A DNA stretch of 64,000 nucleotides from Cyanoderma ruficeps (taxonomy: Eukaryota; Chordata; Aves; Passeriformes; Timaliidae): NCBI GenBank assembly GCA_008694505.1, contig VZDJ01007749.1, forward strand, positions 4,926,941 through 4,990,940, written 5' to 3'. The notes under the pieces were generated by a model. It was given only the letters and a program-made list of their open reading frames with translations. It made no database searches and was not told the origin of the DNA. The position numbers were made by a program, and so were the translations under genes. Below, in pieces: positions 12,401 to 24,053 of this stretch. Numbering within the stretch: the stretch's first letter is position 1; every line of letters starts with the position of its first letter.

Positions 12401-12610
12401 TGCCCGGGCCGTGGGACAGAGGCTCCGCAGCCGCGCCCGGAGCGGGCAGGGTGGCGCAGGCTTTGTCCCCGCACAGCCGCGGGCGCCGGGGCTCCCGGAG
12501 GCTGCACACGCTGGCTCCAGCTGCCCTGCCAGAGTGAGGGCACGGCCGGGCAGCCGCCGTGTGGTGCCACCTGTGAGCTGCCCGAGTGGCTTCTAGCCGG
12601 GCCCGCCAGC

Positions 12611-13442
12611 GCTCGCTGTGCCGTAGGAGAACTCAAGAGGAACACAGACTGTGCCCAACAGGAGGAAAACGCCGAAAACGCACCAAACAGGGCTGCTTGT
12701 TCTCCGAACCCGTGTTCTCCAAGGCCTGTCTTTCAAACTTCGGCAGAGAGATCTAAACTAGCCCCAGAAGGTCAAGCTGGAGCAACACATTCCCACCCGG
12801 AAAAACATACAAGCAAATACTAAATACTTCATCGTCTCTGAGGTTTTTCCTTTCAATCTCAGTTTTCAGCTATCACTTCACTCCTAAGATCCAATCTTTT
12901 TTCGTCACCTCCACACCATCTCAGCTCCTGTTTGGATTGCTGGGGTCTCCACAGACACACTTGTGATCACAGATAATGATTCCTGTCACATCTTTCAACC
13001 TCTTCAGCCCAATCATCACAGTCTGCTCAAGCAGTCCTTTGCTCAGACCCCTTGGTATAGCTCTCATGCTCTTTTGTTGTGAGCAGCAATAGTACCTAAA
13101 TTAAAAATTAGTTTTCTTTAGAGCAACATGTCTCTAGACTGTTCTGAAAGTTAGTTTAGTCCTTTTTTGTTGTTTTCTTCTTCCACACCAAATACGCTGG
13201 CTGAGTTCTACCCCTTTTGTAGCATCTACCTTTACAAACTGCTCTCTACTATTTTTCTTGAGACACCAAAAGCATTAGTAGCAGTCCATCTTCCTTCTGT
13301 AGGACTACAGGGATTACACTTACATACAAATAAGACTGTGCTGAATTTCATAGTAAATGTAACTTCTATGGGATGAAAGTTAAAAATGCAACTGTGTTGT
13401 GTGCCAGGGTCATAACCCTTTATTACAGCTACCACACATCCT
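12611..13442. other. EPHX1-SRP9 intergenic sequence
   Basis: This is AT-rich sequence between the CpG island and the ERVL LTR. I see no gene or recognisable repeat in it. Confidence 0.5.
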
Positions 13443-13997
13443 TGTCACTCTTTAACCCCAGCTGGCAGCCAAGTACCACACAGTCACTCACTCACTCCCC
13501 CACCAGCAGGATCAGGGTGAGAATCAGAGGAGTAGAAGTCAGAAAACATATGGATAGAAATAAAGACACTTTAAGAGGTAAAGCAAAAGATGCACATGCA
13601 AGAAAAGCAAAACAAGGAATTAATTCTCTGCTTCCCATGGGCAGGCAGGTGTTCAGCCATCTCCTGGAAAGGCTCCGTCACACACAGCAGTTACTGGGGA
13701 AATCAGTAACTCCAAATGTCCCCCCGTTTCTCCTTGTTCCCCAGCTTTACCTGCTGAACACGATGCCCTGTGGTGTGGAATGTCCCTTTGGTCAGTGGGG
13801 GTCAGCTGTCCTGGCTCTGGCCCCTCCCAGCTCCTCTTCTGGGTGGGGTGAGGAGCAGAAAAGGCCTTGGCTGTGTGCAAGCACTGATAAACAATAACAA
13901 AAATCTCTCTCTCTTATCAACACTGGTTTCAGCACAAATCCAAAATTGCTCCATACCAGCTACTGCAAAGAAAATTACCCCACCCAAAGCCAGCACA
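13443..13997 (-). mobile_element. Solo LTR, avian ERVL type
   Basis: The 555-bp element in minus orientation starts tgtgctggctttggg on its own strand and ends ggggttaaagagtgaca, close to the consensus ends of a common avian ERVL LTR. Internal landmarks agree: the stretch around a ggaatgtccctttggtcagt core, the ggcaggcaggtgttcagcc segment and the cactcactcccccaccagc segment. Flanking bases atcct (13438-13442) and atact (13998-14002) are a 5-bp target duplication with one mismatch, as expected for ERVL. The usual TATA element is degraded (gtaaagctgggg). No retroviral coding sequence is attached. Confidence 0.9.
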
Positions 13998-14370
13998 ATA
14001 CTCTATTTGACTATTTTAACTAATGCAAATTTGCATTTCTTCTGTCCTCTATTTGTTATAAGGATGCCAATGCCAATCTCTAGTTAGTAACACCAGCCTC
14101 TGTAACTTGCTGAAGAGGTAGTGTCCTACTTTATCCAGTCTGGCCCATGTTCTGAAAACAAGTGTGTTCAGTCATCCAGGAAAGCACCTTGTTACCACTG
14201 AGGGCCTCCCAGTTCTTCCTTTTTTGAAGTGGACAGGGTAGTTCAAAGTCCCTGTCGTGGAGATATCCCTCTGGCATAGATGTTTTCCTGTGGGTGTCCA
14301 CCTTCTTAAACTGACAATTCTCTTAATAGTAGTTTTCCTCTGTGCTTTAGCAGCACTGAACACTTAAGGA

Positions 14371-14464
14371 GACACAGCTAAGTGGTGAGCTTGGCAGTGC
14401 TGGGTTAATGATTGGACTTGATGATCTTAGAGGCTCTTTCCCAACCTAAGCAATTCTAAAATTC
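14371..14464 (+). mobile_element. CR1 LINE 3' end fragment
   Basis: The run ttggacttgatgatcttaga, then ctctttcccaacctaagcaattcta, is the CR1 3' UTR tail. About 94 bp are recognisable; the element is 5' truncated as is usual for CR1. Confidence 0.85.
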
Positions 14465-14659
14465 CTTAAAGCAGTAGCAGCAGTAAAGAGCAATGAGCAA
14501 AGTAGGTACCTCAAACAAGTGTGGAACAGGGCAAGATCACACCAGGTTTAGTGCTTTACATGGATCCCTCCTAACTGCCTAACTGGATCTGGCTTGGCTG
14601 TTTATCGTGGAAATCAGACAACTCCCACAGCCCAGCAGAGGACAACACAGCAATGCAAA

Positions 14660-15263
14660 TGCCACTAAAGGCAAAAGGCCAACCGTGCCCTGAGGTGCAT
14701 CAGGCACAGCATCACCAGCTGGTCGAGGGAGGTGATTCCCCAATTCTGCTCTGTGCTGGCGCAGCCTCACCTCGAGTCCTGTTTGCAGTTTTGGGCACCA
14801 CAACATAAGAAGGACAATAAACTATGAGAGTTTGTTCAGAGGAGGGTGACCAGCCTGGGGAAAAGCCTCAGGGGGAAGACTCAGTAGGAGCAGCTGAGGT
14901 CACTTGGTTTGTTCAGCCTGGAGGAGTCTGAGGGGTGAAATCATGACAGCACAGCAGCTTCCTCACAGAGGAGGTGCTGATCTCTCTCTGGTGACCAGCA
15001 GCAGGACACAAGAAAAAGGAATGAAGCTGCATCAGAGGAAATTCAGATTAGACATTAGGAAAAGGTTCTTCACAGAGCGGTCAGTCACTGGACCAAGCTA
15101 CAGGGAAGTGTTCATGGCATCCAGCCTGTGAGATTTCAAGGGGCATCTGCACAATGCTTTTAATCATATGGTTTAGCTTTAGGTAGTCCTGTGAGGAGCA
15201 GGGAGTTGGAATTGATGATCCTTGAGGATTCCTTCCAGTTTGAAATATTCTGTGATTCTAAAT
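14660..15263 (+). mobile_element. CR1 LINE fragment, about 600 bp
   Basis: Successive CR1 landmarks occur in order: gcatcaccagctggtcgagg near 14710, a degraded form of the gtccagttctgg region near 14780, a gttcagcctggag motif near 14915, a tagacattaggaaaaggttc motif near 15050 and the 3' tail ending tattctgtgattcta at about 15260. The coding remnant is heavily mutated. The left edge is approximate. Confidence 0.88.
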
Positions 15264-18200
15264 AAGACAAATGGAAAACATTAGCAACTCCATTGTCTGG
15301 CATTCCTCGAAGTAATTTTTGCTTTAGCATTGGGCTGAGGTAGAGGAAAAATACACAGCATAGAGGAACAATACACACAATATCCACCTTCAAAGCAGAT
15401 GGAATTTGTTAAGAGATTAAGGGGAGGATGTGATCACAACAGAAACTTATGGGACTACTGGTGGGAGGGGAACTGTAGAGAGTTCAAACAAAGATTCATA
15501 TAATCATAGAGAAACTGACAACAACAGTTACCTTTAAAAACCACTCTTTCTATTGTAAGACAGGTATTGATAACTATTATTATGGAGAAAAGCTGATACC
15601 TCATCTTTTACAAGTTGTAGACTGGCAGAGAGTCATCAGCCAAATAAAATAATACCAAGAGGATTGCAATTTGCACTATAGGAAAGCAAATGAATTGCTA
15701 CAACCTATGTAGATACTCCAGCACAGAGTATGAGCTGAAGGATCTTTTTATTTGCCAAAATCCAAGTGTAGTTTGTTTCTATCCAGTAAAACCATTTTCT
15801 TATACTAACATTGGCTGAGGAAGGTGGCCATGCAGTTTAATATTAATGCTTCAGTGACACCTACAGACTTGCTCTTCCCAAGCGTGATAATGCAGAATGT
15901 CCCTCTACTGAGGCTCAACTTTGAGAACAAAATCCTCTATCAACACCCACAAGTAGAAGGTAAAGCTACAACTGTATAACAATCCTCTTCCCCTAAGCCA
16001 ATTATATCATCACCATGATCAACTGTAAAGAGGAAAATATGGGGAGCATGAAAGATCTAAAGAGAAAGAATTAAGTTTAAAACAAATGAAAAAGAAGAAG
16101 GGACTGAAGAGTGAGAAAGGAAGGAAGCTTAATACAGCAATCAAAAGAATGAGGAAAAAAAAATCTGTTCTCTGCAAAATCAAGAGAGTCCATTCTCATC
16201 ACCAGTGAAATCACATCCAGGAGGTGTTTCCATATTTGTGTTTTGAAGGATGGCCACCTGGATGCATTCTGGAGGCATCTTAAGAATTTACTGGTTTGGA
16301 GCAGCTACAGCTCACTGAACCATTACTGCTGGAGTAGGCCCTCAACAGCTGATCCCTGCTTAAATCCCTGTCCCAACACTGGCACTTCAAAAATGTTAGG
16401 AATTACAACACAGTTTTACAAATCCATGGTATAATTTACACTTTGTACCATGTGTTCAGGTCTGGCTACTCTGTTTGAGAGACTACCAGAGTGTTATAGG
16501 CTTCTAGGAAGAGTATCATCTACAGGCTTTGGTTCCACCTTTTCTGTATCATCCATACAAACTAGAACAATGCAGAAACAAATTCAGACACATCTAGTTT
16601 TTAGGTAAATGTTGTATAGCATGCACATTACAGGGTATATAATGCAACAGACAGGAGGTTTTTACAAGCAAGTCAGGGAAATTCCAAGATAAGAGTTTTT
16701 TAGGTTGTGGTTCCATGGCAACCCAAGCCAATCTAACTGGTTCTTTCACTCCCATGGTTCTCCTCACCCCTCTCGGGAGCCCTCAACCCTTCCATTTCAC
16801 TCCCTGCAGCACTCAGCTGACCTTTTGTGAACCCATCTGGGCACACGAACCAAGCGGCAGAGCACCACACCGGCAGCTCTCCAGAACATCAAGGAGTTTT
16901 CTGATGCACTGGTGAATGGGAACACCTCAGCTGAGGCTGAGTCGCACTGGAATCGGGGCTAGAGGCAAGAAGGATCAGTAGCCAGCTGCTCTATGGACCA
17001 AGGCTGCTGTGGAATCTCAGTCATGGGATGATCAACATCTGTGGTGGCTAAGGAGCTATTTGCAAAGCAGCTGTTTGCTCTGCTAAAACCGCGGCTGCTT
17101 ATTTGCACGGTTTTACTCCCGTGTCACCCGGCTCTGCTGTGTGACCGAGCACAGAAGGTTCGCCTCTGGGCACAAACCAACAATCCCCGATGAAATTTGT
17201 TTATTCCTTTGGTTCCTGACCTCAGTAGCATGGGAGCACTGCTGCAGAAAATGTGTTTAAAAAAAACAAACACCCCTGAACTGTCGATCACTGAAAGGTC
17301 AGTTTCACTCCTGCCCCCAAATTTAAAAGCTATCTTTTAAGGCAATTTAGAGCAAGACACCGAATTTCACACGGACGTGTCTGAGGCATTAGTTCATCTC
17401 CCTGCCTTGCTGACTCCTTACCGGAGCAGATGCCTTTGGAAAATTACATTTTGAGCCGCACACAGTTTGCCAGAGCTCATTTGTCAGCGCCCCGAGGCGA
17501 GCCTTTCATCTCTCAGCCACACAATGATAGCAGAGCTGCAGTAGAGGTGGCTGTATTTACATGCATGAGCAACCCAGTTAAAATGCAGATTTCAGCTACC
17601 CGAACTCTCATTTGCTCACTACCAGCCAGCACAGCCATTCAGGAGGTGTCCAGAAAACTCAACTCCCTCTCCAAGGAACCAGTCTTTGGAATCTTGCTGT
17701 AAAACACAAGCCTGTAGCTCAGGAAGGTTCTCAGTAAAGGCAGGACAATGCAGACCAGTCCTTTCATGGACAAAACATCTTCTTCTAGCCAAAAAAGAAC
17801 CCAGCATGCATACACAGCTTCAAAGGAAGTTAAAATTTAAAAAAAATCAACCTATCCCAGACCTCTCGGTATGACTGATGTTTTAAGTTCTAAAAAAATT
17901 ACTAAGAATTGTCACCAAAAAGGCAGCAAAAGAATCTGAGCACAAAACCAAAACTTGCTAGACAAATCAAAATATCCTCAGAGCTGGTCTTGATTTAAAT
18001 GGAAAACACTTTCATAAATACCAGTTTAATAGAAACCCTATACTCTTGGTTTTGTAATCCAAATATTCACAATACCCAGGAGCTGTCTGTTTGAGGAGTC
18101 ATAATGGGTCAAGCACACTGGCTCCTGCTAGACCAGGCACATCCAAGAGCACCCAGAGATAGCACTCAGGGCTTAAGATGCTTTTAGAATGGCAGAAAGT

Positions 18201-21200
18201 AATTGCATTCCCATCACAGGACTCCAAGAACACACCCCTACAACTACCTTGGCACAGTATAAGTACATAAGAAGTTACTTTCACCAGAAACAAAGGTTAG
18301 GTCCAACAACATGGGCCTGGGCTTGCATGAAGGCAGTTAACTCTGCTTTCATGCCATGACCATGTTTTTATTTGCTCAGTTCCCACAGACTTCAGTTTTA
18401 CATGGTCCAGTTTAAGCCCACAGTCTCCCGGGAGCATTTATTCTGGTGGAGCCAGTACTGGGCACACACATGGGCTTGCATAATAAGCAGGAGTTAACAG
18501 ACTACCACGCTTTGCATTCTGCTGAGTAACTAATCTGCTGCTAAAATACTGTGCCATCGTTCTCATCTCAAAAATAACATTTCTACAGACTAAAAAGCCC
18601 ACATCTGTCTCCAGTCTGTAGTGACTCAAACACTTCAGCCCAGCATCAGGGTGGGGAGCTTTATCTGAAAGCCAGCCTGAAGAGTCTACTTAGACTAAAG
18701 ATCTGCTTATGTGAAAGTAATAAGAGATGAAAGGCATGTTTTTATGTCATCCCCAGCAACAAAGACAATTCAACCATATGAGTAGGTAAATACCAATCCT
18801 TGAACTCTCAAAGCTCTTTTAACAGATAATATCTTCATAAACAAAAGTTATGTTGAGTCACTCAGCATCTATCTTTAAAGTAGTATTGGCATTTCAGAAT
18901 AGACACTCCCATGTCTTGAAAAGCAAATGACTATTAACGTAAGCAAGGAATTAGATGTTGTTCTTCATAGACTAGTTTCCTCTAAAAAAAAAAACCCAAA
19001 AGTGAAGATCCTTTAAGACAGTTATCTAACAAAAGGACTCCTTAGATTATTTGATCAGAAGAGCTTTGTTTCAGTCAATTGGAAGGTCCCTCAGCACACA
19101 GCACCGTACAAAGAATGCCAGTTTTCAGCTAAGCTCCTACTCCCTAAGGACACCCACTAATGCCCACAGAATGCTGAAGGATCTGGACTTGTGCATCATC
19201 TGCAGCCCAGGTAAGTTTACAGAAAAGAAACCCACTTGTTTTCTGTAAGTACTTCCACTTCAGATCCAAACTTCATTTTAAAGGTTGTTACAGTATCAAT
19301 CCTGTGAGGGGTTTGTCCTCCCCCAAGCCAGGAGTGAGAAAGCACAGGTGGGTAAGGCAACTATTCCCATCCTTCTTCCAGGTGATCAAAGTGAGGGGAT
19401 TCATCCTACCTATAGCAGGATGAACACCTAAGAACACCTAAAATGACTTAATCCTTTAAGATCAGCCTACAGTAACAAGTGATCATCCCAGTCCTACTGA
19501 CAGAAACCAGTTTCCTCACATTTGTTACAGCAAAATGCTGAATATTACCCACTTTTATACTGTGGGAAGAAATTTACTGAGATGAAACATAAATCTTTTG
19601 ACAAGTTAAAACATTTTTAAAAGCACCTGCTTGACTTTGGTTCCATTTCCCACTTTGACAGACTCCAGCACCAGTTTTTCAGAATGAACCTATCACTCCT
19701 AGAAGTTAGGTCAGGACTTTAATAGGAAGGCCTCTTTCATAAGGCTCTCTAAAACAGACCTGTGACCAAACTTCTCACTTCTCATTTCTCCAGATAATTT
19801 AAAAACCTTCCTGCACTCCAGAATACACTTCCACAATGGATTACATATGGAGCAACTCAGGGTTCAAACCCCTAAAATTGGAAACAGAAGTGGTGTAGCT
19901 GCACATAAGGGAGAGCTCAGACACGAAATCAGCCTAAGTGCCTTGCACAAAGAAGAACTGAAATCAAGACACTCAGGGAACTCAAGAGGTGAGAACACTA
20001 CAGAAACAGAATAAATTCCATGGGTAAACTAACCCAAATTCTTGCAACCATAACCAGGCCTCCATCTTTTAATTAAGCTACTCTCACAAAACAGGACAAT
20101 TACTGAAGATAACTAACAGGCAGCAACAAAATTAGCTGCAGCAGGGGAAAGCATCCTCGTTTTTCTATCATTCCACTTCTGCAAGGGTGACCTGTCTGTC
20201 ACTGCACAGGCTGCCCATGTTTGCCCTGTTTGCAGCCTGGAACTGGCACCAGCTCCTGGCTGGAGAGCAGGAGTCTCTGGCAAGCTGGGCTGCCCAACCA
20301 GAGACTCAGGTACTGTGAGCACACCTTTGCTGCAGCAGCCACAAGAAACTGACTTTTTAATCACAAACCAGAGGACACATTCAAGTAGCTGGCAACATGA
20401 TGGACCAACTCAGTGAATGTTTATTAGGGAAGCCATCAGTGTACACAAGCACACATACTCTCAGCAAGAGCATAGGCATGAAAGAAACAGGACTTGGAAT
20501 TCAGAGCTTCTCTACCGCCCCATAAACGCAGTATGGAAATGGCTGAAAATTCCAGGACAAAGTTATGAAGCATCTATGTTTTTCTAAAGAAGTTTCCATA
20601 CCATTTAATTTTTTAAGCAGCAGCTTTGTTGTATTTTCTTTTGCAAATTCTGACTGCACAGAACCACTCTAGTTTTTTCTGAGTATATGGAGAACAAGCT
20701 TAACAACACATACTCTTACAGAAGTAGCAATAGTATTTCCCCAGGGTTTTAGGGAAATAATTTCTGGATTTAGAAAAGTAGAAATGTATTCCCTTGCCTG
20801 TTTTGCTTGAAAACTGCTGCTCTAATATATAGTGCTGTAATTGCTCCTCCTCTAAAACCTACGGGAGCACAAAGCTGAAGCGTTTCAGCCATTTGGTACA
20901 CCCATTCTCTCTACTACTATACTGCAAGTATTAGCAAAGTTATTTGGAGCACCAAAGAAAAATTCCAGTATTACAGTAACTCATGAAAGTTTAACAATGA
21001 ACTGAGTCCAGCCTTCTCTCTGACTTTATTTATATTTCAAAAGCCAACACGAAAATGTTACACACATACCAGCCACTGCTGCAGACCAGAATTTTGAGCA
21101 GCCACCAGGAATTTAGTGCTACAATATTCTCCAACAACGTGCAACATTCTACGTTCAGCTGAAAGAGTACTCTAATGCAATATTCAAGCCTGGTGGGTTT

Positions 21201-22139
21201 TTCTAAGCTTTTGGCAAATGTGGGAAGTCCACTGCTTCTCAGCAGCTCCATTATTGTTATGTAAGTGACAGCAGGTAGCTCCTTAAGTAGATTGTTTCGT
21301 TATATAGAAATGCCACTACAAGTATGGTCCTGCTTTACTTTTGTGGCTTGGTTTAACCCAAAAAATCAGTTCAGAAAGCACCTAGTTGTACCAATAGCCT
21401 AATTACATGAAAATGTTCATCTGTTTTCAAGTAAGCAAGACCTAGTCAAAGCAAGCATCAATTTTAGCTACTGGGCTTTCAAACAAAAAGCTTTCTTAGG
21501 AGAGACAATTAAGGCTTCCATCAGCCTACCAGAGGTTACTGTGAGAAACATATTTAAGCTACAGCAGCATTGGTCTATTTCTGACACTGATATTTAAGTA
21601 TTTATTAAGCTGTTTTCATCCATTTATTCATTTGGCTGACATCCACCTGCCACATGTAACATTTGAAAATGCAGTTAACAAGCTGCCAGAATAAGGAATC
21701 TGGATAGTGTTTGGTTGGGTATTTTCTATTAACATAATAGGCAAGAGCATCTAGAATTTGTCTTGCTGATATACTCCAACTCTGCCTGAAGCAAGGATGT
21801 GAAAAGGAAGCCCTGCTAGTACAAAATAGTTCAAGTATGTAAAAAAGCCACTGGCTGTTTTTTTAGTAACAGTACTTGCACAAGCAGAAAAACCCCTCCC
21901 AGTTTGTCTCAGAGATCTCTAGCATTATTCACGTGAAGTTCTATTTTAATTCCTAAAATACAGAAGTTTAATCACTTAGCCAATGCAAGAGTTCTACAAA
22001 CTGCATCATGGATAGTGTTGCACATCTTATGCCTAAGAGCAATACCAAAAGCTAGAGTGCTGACAGTGACAGTGGTAATACAAATTGGCAACTTCAACAT
22101 GTCAGTTCAGAAAACATCTGTTATTCTAAACCCAACAGA
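15264..22139. other. EPHX1-SRP9 intergenic sequence
   Basis: This is about 6.9 kb without a supported gene. It includes a purine-rich stretch at about 16020-16170. Open frames here are short and unrecognised. I see no clear repeat family. Confidence 0.5.
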
Positions 22140-22160
22140 TTAATATAATGTATGTAAATA

Positions 22161-22166
22161 TTTATT
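22161..22166 (-). terminator. SRP9: Candidate SRP9 polyadenylation signal
   Basis: The motif tttatt on the plus strand is aataaa on the SRP9 strand, about 425 bp beyond the stop codon. It is a plausible end for the 3' UTR, but other signals further down (for example near 21600) are possible. Confidence 0.4.
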
Positions 22167-22588
22167 AGACCCAGTCACCATGCTACAGTATTAGGTTAAT
22201 AAACCCTCTCATTTTGAGAATACATCAGAATAAGGTATGAACACAATGAAATCTATATGAAATTTTACATTAACTTTCCAGAAGTATGCCTGTGGCCTCT
22301 CAAATTTGGACTAATATATTGCGGATTTAAAATATTTACTTGTCTTCTTAGCATACCTAATGTGTAAGAATAGTTGCTTAATACCCAAAAATAAATATAA
22401 GCTTTCAATTGAAAGCACTTATTTTCCTAGATTTCCAAAAAGTGGAGTCTGAGGGGTGAAAATGCTTCAGACTTGTCATCAGTCCACTTCAGAACATAAA
22501 AGCATCTCCTGACCCAGTTTTTCGTCCAAATCCAAAAGATTTGCTTCCAGTGAAATATGACCGGAGCAGTGATTTTGTTCTCAGCCCT
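22167..22588 (-). other. SRP9: SRP9 3' UTR (extent uncertain)
   Basis: This is AT-rich sequence between the SRP9 stop codon and the nearest good polyadenylation signal. No other coding sequence is evident. Confidence 0.5.
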
Positions 22589-22708
22589 TCAGTCTGTTTC
22601 CATGGCAGCACTGCGGGATTCCTTCGCCACCATGAGCCGCATGAGCTGACTGTGGAATTTCTCGATCTTCTTCACGTCCTGTGCCTGGTCTGTTCTGTAC
22701 AGCAAACA
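22589..22708 (-). CDS. SRP9: Signal recognition particle 9 kDa protein, exon 3 (C-terminal 39 codons and stop)
   Basis: This exon begins after the acceptor ctttgtcttgcag and reads [20 protein letters not shown], then [11 protein letters not shown], ending METD and TGA. It matches the C-terminal half of SRP9 essentially throughout and joins exon 2 in phase 0. SRP9 pairs with SRP14 to form the Alu-domain heterodimer of the signal recognition particle, which binds 7SL RNA and slows elongation while the ribosome docks at the ER. The three exons total 86 codons, the usual vertebrate length, with no frameshift. The presence of introns excludes a processed pseudogene. Confidence 0.97.
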   Translation of the reverse strand, partial: CLLYRTDQAQDVKKIEKFHSQLMRLMVAKESRSAAMETD

Positions 22709-23984
22709 CTGCAAGACAAAGTTCCCGAGATCAGATTTCACTTCAACGGTGAACTCAGCTTCACTTCATCGTGTTTGGAGCTGCTGTGCATTTGTGCTTG
22801 GAATGCACAAAACCAGGAGAGCACTGAAACGTTCATCGGTTACCAGGAGGCAGCACCAACACACCCACCCTGCTCCAAAGCACAAAGGTATCGTGTTTAC
22901 TTTTAAGCTTCTCCTTAATGCTCAGGCCTTCCACACTGAAAACAGGGAAACTCATAATTTATCCTAGTTTCTTCTAGCTCCAAAAAACTGTTAAAACTTG
23001 GGGTTTAAAGCTGTCCTTTTTTTATGTTGTCTACACATAGAACCAGATTTTAAACCTGAAGCTACTTTCCAATTTTTTTTATTCTGAAAGCAAGTTTATT
23101 TTGCCTTTCAGAGTCCTCATCCTTACACTCCCAGGGACACAAAATTCAGTATTTCCCACTGAAGAGGATTCCCTACTCCAAGCAAAACCTGTTTTTCTAA
23201 GACAGCCCTAAATAGGGAACACAGCATCTGATTAAAATAATAAAACACATACAAACAAACAAAAACAAAAAACCCAAACACTGAAACAACCCAACTAAAA
23301 CCCTGAAACCAGTCCCCATTTTCCCCCACCTGGTGTAAGATCTTTCTGTGACTGAAAGCAGGTAAGGCAGCCCATACCCCAGAAGAGTTCAGGTTTGTGA
23401 ATCACCCTACTCCAACTTCCCCTATGGGAGACTTCAACAAAATTACCCTTAAATTCCCCGTTATCAGTGCCCCATACTTAACATCTCACCCATGTTAAGC
23501 CAAATTACCCTATCAAGAAGTGCTTTTACTGGAAGTTTCACATCCCTTCCAGGCACTTGAAATTCCAACACCAGACCACTTTTCCTGGAAAGAAGAAATT
23601 TGATTCTTTTCCAAGTCTGAAGACAAGAATAGGGCAGAATACTGTGGCTCACCCTGGACTGCAGAAAAAAACTGCTTAGCTGCAACATCGCTGTCAGTCT
23701 CATAATCACAAAGAAGGAACTTAAGATATGGTTGGAAGTTTTCACCACTCTGAGAAAATAAAAAGGACCACACTCACACTAGGAAACACCTCTTTGAAAA
23801 TGCTCCTGAACCGGTCAGTGTCAACCACAGACACAGCAATGAGGGAAGGCTGAGCACAAGTTTTTAGAAAACTGTCAGGCACCCTCAACACAAGTGTCCA
23901 AGAGCTCCCAAACTGACTGACAGCAAAACACAAGTCTGTGAGTGGCACGAGAAGCTCTGAAAGGGGAATGTGTTCCGTACTTAC
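22709..23984 (-). other. SRP9: SRP9 intron 2
   Basis: The intron runs from donor GCT|gtaagt (23979-23984) to acceptor ttgcag (22709-22714) and is 1276 bp long. A long open frame on the minus strand at 23742-24065 is exon 2 read through into this intron, not a separate gene. Confidence 0.93.
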
Positions 23985-24053
23985 AGCCACATCATCTGTT
24001 ACTTTGATACAGAGGTTCCCGTCACAATGTCGGTATTTGAGAACAACACGCAC
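23985..24053 (-). CDS. SRP9: Signal recognition particle 9 kDa protein, exon 2 (23 codons)
   Basis: The exon starts after the acceptor gtcgtttcag and encodes VRVVLKYRHCDGNLCIKVTD, then DVA, before the donor gtaagt. Both boundaries are phase 0. This is the central beta strand region of the SRP9 alpha-beta-beta-beta-alpha fold, which contacts 7SL RNA; basic residues KYRH are present. No disruption is seen. Confidence 0.97.

Larger units (their letters stand above)
12211..12410 (-). other. EPHX1: Candidate non-coding exon 1 of EPHX1 (5' end approximate)
   Basis: On the minus strand the donor context ggcag|gtgagagcgg ends an exon at about 12210-12211, inside the CpG island. The transcription start is not visible; I set the upper bound near the 8-bp tandem repeat. 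The exon would join to the acceptor just above 920 across an intron of about 11 kb. This is inference. Confidence 0.4.
11956..12610 (-). promoter_or_regulatory. EPHX1: CpG island, probable EPHX1 promoter
   Basis: The sequence changes abruptly to GC-rich with many CpG dinucleotides between AT-rich flanks. It is the only such island between the EPHX1 coding exon and SRP9, and EPHX1 needs an upstream leader exon. A strong minus-strand donor (cag|gtgagag at 12205-12212) lies inside. No TATA box is obvious. The assignment to EPHX1 is by position; a lncRNA promoter is an alternative. Confidence 0.65.

Noticed and set aside
11962..12645. 227-codon minus-strand open frame in the EPHX1 CpG island
   Set aside because: The composition is typical of GC-rich chance frames, and its repetitive EAR segment is the 9-bp tandem repeat translated.
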